From an uncultured Oscillospiraceae bacterium (lineage in GTDB: Bacteria > Bacillota > Clostridia > Oscillospirales > Acutalibacteraceae), in NCBI GenBank assembly GCA_900549945.1, contig URQJ01000055.1:1-10756 (forward strand): a DNA stretch of 10,756 bases, in the 5' to 3' direction. The stretch's first letter is position 1; each line of letters begins with the position of its first letter. The notes beneath the pieces were generated by a model. It was not told where the DNA came from, did no database searches, and saw only the letters and a list, made by a program, of their open reading frames with translations. Positions 7,061 to 10,756 of this stretch are shown here, one piece after another. The translations under genes were made by a program, and so were the position numbers.

Positions 7061-7091
7061 TTGCGCACTCGGCGCCTTTCTGTGGCAGAAT
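7061..7091 (+). promoter_or_regulatory. Probable extended -10 promoter upstream of RNase R
   Basis: TGG precedes CAGAAT (7086-7091), giving the extended -10 TGGCAGAAT, with TTGCGC (7061-7066) as a possible -35. The 19-base spacer is long, but the extended -10 can compensate. AT-rich sequence at about 7034-7062 lies just upstream, like an UP element. Transcription would start near 7098, 34 bases before the gene. Confidence 0.5.
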
Positions 7092-7131
7092 AAGAGCACA
7101 GAATGATTGGAATCGGATTGGATAGGATAAA

Positions 7132-9330
7132 ATGATGAAACAGTACAAGGGAAATGACAGCAGAAAGCAGGGCTTTCAAAGAAGAAACCGCTTCGAGCGG
7201 AAAAGCGACGCCGTGCTGAGCAGCGTGGAGGAGAAGATTCTCACGGCGCTGCGCGAGGAAGATGTGCACGACTGGGGCGCGCGGCGGCTGCTGCGCAAAT
7301 CGGGTATTTCGAACGAGAACGCGTTTTACGACGCGCTGCACAGCTTAAAGGATAAGCGGCTGATTTTGATGGACCGCCAGCACAACGTGAAGCTGATCCC
7401 GGTCGAGGACGACGTGACGGCAACGCTCGTCTCGCTTTCGAAGAGCTTCGGCTTTGCCCGCCCGGTCGACGGCGGCGAGGATATTTTCATCCACGGCAGC
7501 GCGCTCAAGGGGGCGCTCGTCGGCGATACGATCATCGTCGGCGATATCCGCAAGGAGGACCGCGGCCCCGCGGGGCGCGTGCGCAGCATCGTGGAGCACA
7601 AGAAGGCGGAGACGACAGGCACCGTTTCGGTGACGCCCGAGGGCGTCGAGGTGATCCCCGACAACGCGATCCGCTACAATTTAAAGCTGCAGCAGCGCGA
7701 CCTGAACGGCGCGAAGGACGGCGACAAGGTGCTCGTCTCGCTCGAGCAGGACTACCGCGGCGACTGGACGCGCGCGGCCGTGCAGAAGGTGTTCGGCCCT
7801 GGCCGCAGCGCGCGCGTCTGCGCGGACGCGATCATCGAGCGGTACGGCATCCCGACCGTGTTCCCCACAGAGGCGCTGCAGCACGCCGAGAACGTCGGCA
7901 GTGCGCCGATCCCCGCGGAGGAATATGAAAAGCGTCTCGACCTGCGCGGCGAGGCGATCTTCACGATCGACAGCGCCGACGCGAAGGACCTCGACGACGC
8001 GATCTCCGTCATGCGCACGGCGGAGGGCTACGCGCTCGGCGTGCACATTGCGGACGTTTCCCACTATGTCCGGGAGGATACCCCGGTCGACCGCGAGGCG
8101 CTCGTGCGCGGCACGTCGGTCTATTTTGCCGACCGCGTGGTCCCGATGCTGCCCGAGGTGCTCTCGAACGGCGCGTGCTCGCTGAACGCCGGCACCGACA
8201 AGCTCGCGTTCTCGGCGCTCGTGCAGCTCGACAGCGACGGAAAGATCACGGGCTACGATTTCAAAAAGACGATTATCAACTCGAAGGTGCGCGGCGTGTA
8301 CAAAGAGGTCAATACGATTCTCGACGGCACGGCGACGCCGGAGATCCTCGAAAAATACGCGCCGGTCATGGAATCCCTGCGGACGGCGAAGGAGCTCGCA
8401 GACATTCTAAAGGAGAATTCCTCGGCCCGCGGCACGATGGATTTCGACAGCGGCGAATCCCGTTTCGTGCTCGATGAAAACGGCGTGTGTATCGACATCA
8501 TGCCGCGCGTTTCGGGCGAGGCGGAGCAGCTCATCGAACAGATGATGATCACGGCGAACATCGCGGCGGCAAAGTTCTCGCTCGACCACAAGCTGCCGTT
8601 TTTGTACCGCGTGCACGGCACGCCGGACCCGAAGCGCGTGGAGGAGCTGATTAAGCTCCTGAAGCTCGTCGGCGTACCGTGCCGCGAGATCGAAAAGCCG
8701 AAGCCGGAGACGCAGGACTTCGCCGCGATTCTCGACCGCGTGCGCGGCCTGCCGACCGAGCAGCTCGTCTCGCAGCGGCTTCTGCGCACGATGGAGAAGG
8801 CGCGCTACGCGACCGAGGAGACCGGCCACTTCGGCCTCGCGCTCGCGGATTACAGCCACTTTACCTCGCCGATCCGCCGCTACCCGGATACCTCGATCCA
8901 CCGCATTCTCTCTGCCTTTGCCGGCGGCATGCCGGCGGAGGAGGTGCGCCGCCGCTACGGCGCGTTTGTGGAGACCGCCGCGCGGGAATCCTCGCAGAAT
9001 GAGGTGCGCGCGCTGATGGCGGAGCGCGACGCCGAGGACTGCTACATGGCCGAGTACATGAGCCAGCATATCGGCGAGCATTTTGAGGGCACCGTCAGCG
9101 GCGTGACGCAGCGCGGCGTTTTTGTCCGGCTGGAAAACAGCGTCGAGGGCTTTGTCTCGCTCGAGAGCTTCACCGGCGAGGAGTTTGTTTTCGACGGCCT
9201 CATCACGCACCGCAGCGCAAAGCGCGAGCTGACCATTGGCAGCGCGCTGCCGATCATCGTGGCTTCGGCGTACGTCGCGACCGGCAAGGTCGATTTTCTG
9301 CCGGATCTCGAAAAGGAAGCGCAGGCCTGA
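7132..9330 (+). CDS. rnr: Ribonuclease R (RNase II/RNB family 3'-5' exoribonuclease)
   Basis: RNase R degrades RNA processively from the 3' end and can unwind structured RNA; it acts in rRNA and tmRNA-related quality control in the cytoplasm. The 732-residue protein shows the family layout. A basic leader (1-24) precedes a winged-helix domain (about 28-85, KILTALREEDVHDWGARRLL), then cold-shock OB domains (about 90-230). The RNB catalytic domain (about 260-590) has FTIDSADAKDLDDAISV with Asp280, 286, 288 and 289 as metal ligands, HIADVSHYVRED, RVHGTPDP and HFTSPIRRYPD. An S1 domain (about 650-725, EGTVSGVTQRGVFVRL) closes it. It lacks the long Lys-rich tail of the E. coli enzyme, as is common in Bacillota. 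AGGA at 7124-7127 lies 4 bases before ATG 7132 and 7 before ATG 7135, so the true start may be one codon later. The usual neighbours secG and smpB are absent here. Confidence 0.95.
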   Translation: MMKQYKGNDSRKQGFQRRNRFERKSDAVLSSVEEKILTALREEDVHDWGARRLLRKSGISNENAFYDALHSLKDKRLILMDRQHNVKLIPVEDDVTATLVSLSKSFGFARPVDGGEDIFIHGSALKGALVGDTIIVGDIRKEDRGPAGRVRSIVEHKKAETTGTVSVTPEGVEVIPDNAIRYNLKLQQRDLNGAKDGDKVLVSLEQDYRGDWTRAAVQKVFGPGRSARVCADAIIERYGIPTVFPTEALQHAENVGSAPIPAEEYEKRLDLRGEAIFTIDSADAKDLDDAISVMRTAEGYALGVHIADVSHYVREDTPVDREALVRGTSVYFADRVVPMLPEVLSNGACSLNAGTDKLAFSALVQLDSDGKITGYDFKKTIINSKVRGVYKEVNTILDGTATPEILEKYAPVMESLRTAKELADILKENSSARGTMDFDSGESRFVLDENGVCIDIMPRVSGEAEQLIEQMMITANIAAAKFSLDHKLPFLYRVHGTPDPKRVEELIKLLKLVGVPCREIEKPKPETQDFAAILDRVRGLPTEQLVSQRLLRTMEKARYATEETGHFGLALADYSHFTSPIRRYPDTSIHRILSAFAGGMPAEEVRRRYGAFVETAARESSQNEVRALMAERDAEDCYMAEYMSQHIGEHFEGTVSGVTQRGVFVRLENSVEGFVSLESFTGEEFVFDGLITHRSAKRELTIGSALPIIVASAYVATGKVDFLPDLEKEAQA

Positions 9331-9343
9331 TGCGATAAATTCC

Positions 9344-9406
9344 CCTTTGCCCGCATATAGCTTTAGAGAGATTCCCGGGCTTCCGGCTTTCTAAAAAAGG
9401 CAAAGG
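9344..9406 (+). promoter_or_regulatory. Long stem-loop that would sequester the ribosome binding site of the BofA-like gene
   Basis: Three nested inverted repeats line up. CCTTTGCC (9344-9351) pairs with GGCAAAGG (9399-9406). TTTAGAGAG (9362-9370) pairs with CTTTCTAAA (9387-9395) with one G-U. CCGG (9375-9378) pairs with CCGG (9383-9386) around a GCTT loop. The outer right arm contains most of AAAGGAG (9402-9408), the Shine-Dalgarno of the gene starting at 9417. The fold would therefore hide the ribosome binding site. There is no T-run, so it is not an intrinsic terminator for rnr. Confidence 0.5.
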
Positions 9407-9416
9407 AGAGATCCGT

Positions 9417-9596
9417 ATGCGGTTTATAAAAACGCTGCTTGGCTCGGCGCTGCTCGGCGTCGGCGCGCTCGCGGCGCTGTACCTGCTCGCGCCGTACACC
9501 GGTATCGCGGTGCCGGTCAGCCGGCTGAGCGTTCTCGTTTCCGCCGCGCTCGGCGTGCCGGGCGTGACGCTGCTCGTGCTCCTCGATATGCTCTGA
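9417..9596 (+). CDS. BofA-like small membrane protein (pro-sigma-K processing inhibitor family)
   Basis: This 59-residue protein starts at ATG 9417, 8 bases after the strong ribosome binding site AAAGGAG (9402-9408), and stops at TGA 9594-9596. It is almost wholly hydrophobic, with two membrane segments at about residues 4-26 and 36-58. The C-terminal half, with GIAVPVSRLSVLVSAALGVP followed by GVTLLVLLDML, matches the characteristic BofA pattern: an Ile-Pro or Asn-Pro turn, an aliphatic stretch, then LGxPG and a run of Leu ending the protein. In Bacillus, BofA sits in the outer forespore membrane and holds the SpoIVFB protease inactive until sigma-K is needed. The protein is shorter than typical BofA (about 80-90 residues), lacking an N-terminal segment, and it is not next to recR as in Bacillus. 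The family call is good; the role in sigma-K control is inferred. Confidence 0.72.
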   Translation: MRFIKTLLGSALLGVGALAALYLLAPYTGIAVPVSRLSVLVSAALGVPGVTLLVLLDML

Positions 9597-9597
9597 G

Positions 9598-9615
9598 CGG
9601 GCGGCCCGCCGCCCG
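9598..9615 (+). other. GC-rich hairpin after the BofA-like gene
   Basis: CGGGCGG (9598-9604) and CCGCCCG (9609-9615) form a perfect 7-bp stem around CCCG, starting one base after the stop codon. It is followed by an A-run (9622-9628) rather than a T-run, so it does not fit an intrinsic terminator on the + strand, and nagA may be read through from upstream. Confidence 0.4.
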
Positions 9616-9678
9616 GAAGATAAAAAAACGGCCGCCGGTGCCGAACCGGATTTCGAAAAACAAGGATTGGTGATTCAG

Positions 9679-10707
9679 ATGATTTTTATCAACGCACAGA
9701 TTCTGGACGGCGACTTCCGCCTCCGAAAGGCCGACATCGAGATCGATGACGAGCGGATCGTCCGCCTTGCGGATACGCTCTCCTACACGGAGCACGACCT
9801 CGTCGTCGACTGCGCGGGCTACACGATCGTGCCTGGATTTGTCGATATCCACGTGCACGGCGGCGCCGGCGCCGATACCTGCGACGCCGATGCGCAGGGG
9901 CTGCGCGAAATGGCGAAATTCCTTTTGACGAAGGGCGTCACCTCGTTCTGCCCGACGACGATGACCGTCTCGAACGAGGAGATCGCGAAATCGCTTGAAA
10001 CGGTCAGAAGCTGCATGGCGGACAAGGACGGCGCGCGGATCGTCGGCGTCAATCTGGAGGGGCCGTTTATCTCTCCGGCCAAGAAGGGCGCGCAGGGCGA
10101 CGAATTCATTCAGGCGCCGGATTACGACGTGTTCAAGGCGCTTTACGATGGCTGCGGCGGCATCATCAAGCTCGTGGACATCGCGCCCGAATGCGACGTA
10201 AAGGGCGGCTTCATCGAGAAGGCCTCGAAGCTCTGCACGGTCTCGGTCGCGCACACCGCGACGGGCTACGAGGGCGCGAAGGCGGCGTTTCAGGCGGGCG
10301 CGACGCACGCGACCCACCTTTTCAACGCGATGTCCGGCATGACGCACCGCGCGCCGGGCGTTGTGGGCGCCGTGTTCGACACCGATACCGTGCGCGGCGA
10401 GCTGATCTGCGACGGCATCCACATTCACCCGGCCGTCGTGCGCACGGTCTTTAAGCTGATGCCCCGCCGCGTCTGCGTCGTCAGCGATGCGATGCGCCTC
10501 TCCGGCATGGAGGACGGCGGGCAGGGCATGCTCGGCGTCAACCTCGTCACCGTCAAGGACGGCAAGGCAACGCTCGAGGACGGCACGATCGCAGGCTCGG
10601 TCACGAATCTGCACGACGAGCTGAAAAACCTCGTTTCGTGGGGGATTCCGCTCGAGAAGGCCGTGCGCGCCATGACGCTCACGCCCGCGGAGGCGATCGG
10701 CATGGAG
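9679..10707 (+). CDS. nagA: N-acetylglucosamine-6-phosphate deacetylase (NagA), 3' end missing
   Basis: NagA removes the acetyl group from GlcNAc-6-phosphate to give glucosamine-6-phosphate, feeding amino-sugar use and peptidoglycan recycling in the cytoplasm. The visible 343 codons carry the amidohydrolase metal and catalytic residues in family order: His58 and His60 in FVDIHVHGG, Glu127 in LEGPF, His192 in VAHTATGY, His213 in HATHLFNAM, and the catalytic Asp270 in VVSDAM. These correspond to His61, His63, Glu131, His195, His216 and Asp273 of the E. coli enzyme. The gene begins at ATG 9679 behind the split ribosome binding site AAGGATTGGTGAT (9662-9674). Full-length NagA has about 380-395 residues, so roughly 40-50 are lost beyond the contig end. 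The frame stays open after 10707 only because it runs into adapter sequence; those extra residues are artificial. No nagB is seen within the window. Confidence 0.93.
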
Positions 10708-10756
10708 AGATCGGAAGAGCACACGTCTGAACTCCAGTCACGGCATAGATCTCGTA
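10708..10756 (+). other. Illumina TruSeq adapter and index read-through (non-biological sequence)
   Basis: The sequence from 10708 begins AGATCGGAAGAGC and continues exactly as the TruSeq index-adapter strand to the CAC ending at 10741. A 7-base index-like segment, GGCATAG (10742-10748), follows, then ATCTCGTA (10749-10756), the start of the P7-side constant sequence. A match of this length to a synthetic oligonucleotide cannot be chance. It marks a contig end assembled from untrimmed reads of short inserts. Confidence 0.99.

Noticed and set aside
7128..7133. TAAAAT as a -10 element for RNase R
   Set aside because: It overlaps the start codon and would leave no transcript leader; it is better read as AT-rich sequence between ribosome binding site and ATG.
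5224..7341. 705-residue open frame on the minus strand opposite the reductase and murD
   Set aside because: It crosses two well-supported genes and the gap after them, and has the same antisense composition and no recognised domain.
9517..10724. Minus-strand frames starting MLFRS or MCSSDL near the right end
   Set aside because: Their start codons lie inside the reversed Illumina adapter, and they run antisense to nagA.
1..10756. CRISPR array, IS element, prophage, tRNA, rRNA or toxin-antitoxin genes
   Set aside because: No regularly spaced repeats, transposase motifs, terminal inverted repeats, cloverleaf-type sequences or rRNA-like segments were seen.

Overview
The window looks like chromosomal DNA from a high-GC, endospore-lineage member of the Bacillota (Clostridia, possibly Oscillospirales or a relative). 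The evidence is a GC-rich, GC3-biased coding style, a SpoVB/MurJ-type flippase, a BofA-like small membrane protein, an RNase R with a winged-helix N-terminus, AAGGAGG-type ribosome binding sites and TTG starts. All genes lie on the + strand. The lineage is inferred from gene content; no rRNA is present.

Layout. (1) 2-388: the 3' end of a fucose/arabinose isomerase-family gene, closed by a strong intrinsic terminator (437-490). (2) 504-2212: an extended -10 promoter and a MOP-superfamily lipid flippase of the SpoVB/MurJ type. (3) 2225-4341: a second good promoter, a homodimer-type ABC exporter and a 72-residue protein with two membrane segments. (4) 4342-4545: a 204-base gap with hairpins, a palindrome and a possible 28-codon upstream ORF. 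(5) 4546-6981: an aldo/keto reductase fused to a C-terminal 2x[4Fe-4S] ferredoxin module, then murD 24 bases later. (6) 7132-9330: RNase R behind its own probable promoter. (7) 9417-9596: a 59-residue BofA-like membrane protein whose Shine-Dalgarno lies in the distal arm of a long stem-loop. (8) 9679-10707: nagA, cut off by the end of the contig.

How the genes fit together. The flippase (lipid-linked cell-wall precursor export), MurD (D-Glu addition to UDP-MurNAc-L-Ala) and NagA (recovery of GlcN-6-P from GlcNAc-6-P) all touch peptidoglycan or amino-sugar metabolism. The ABC exporter, Fe-S reductase and RNase R have no obvious shared task. I see ordinary core and housekeeping genes rather than a defence, mobile or secondary-metabolite system: no CRISPR, IS, phage, tRNA or rRNA sequence is visible.

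Main caveat. The last 49 bases (10708-10756) are not genomic. They match the Illumina TruSeq read-2/i7 adapter, starting AGATCGGAAGAGC, with an index-like segment and the start of the P7-side sequence. Because the adapter has no in-frame stop, it extends nagA with an artificial tail starting RSEEHTSELQSR. Biological sequence should be taken to end at about 10707.
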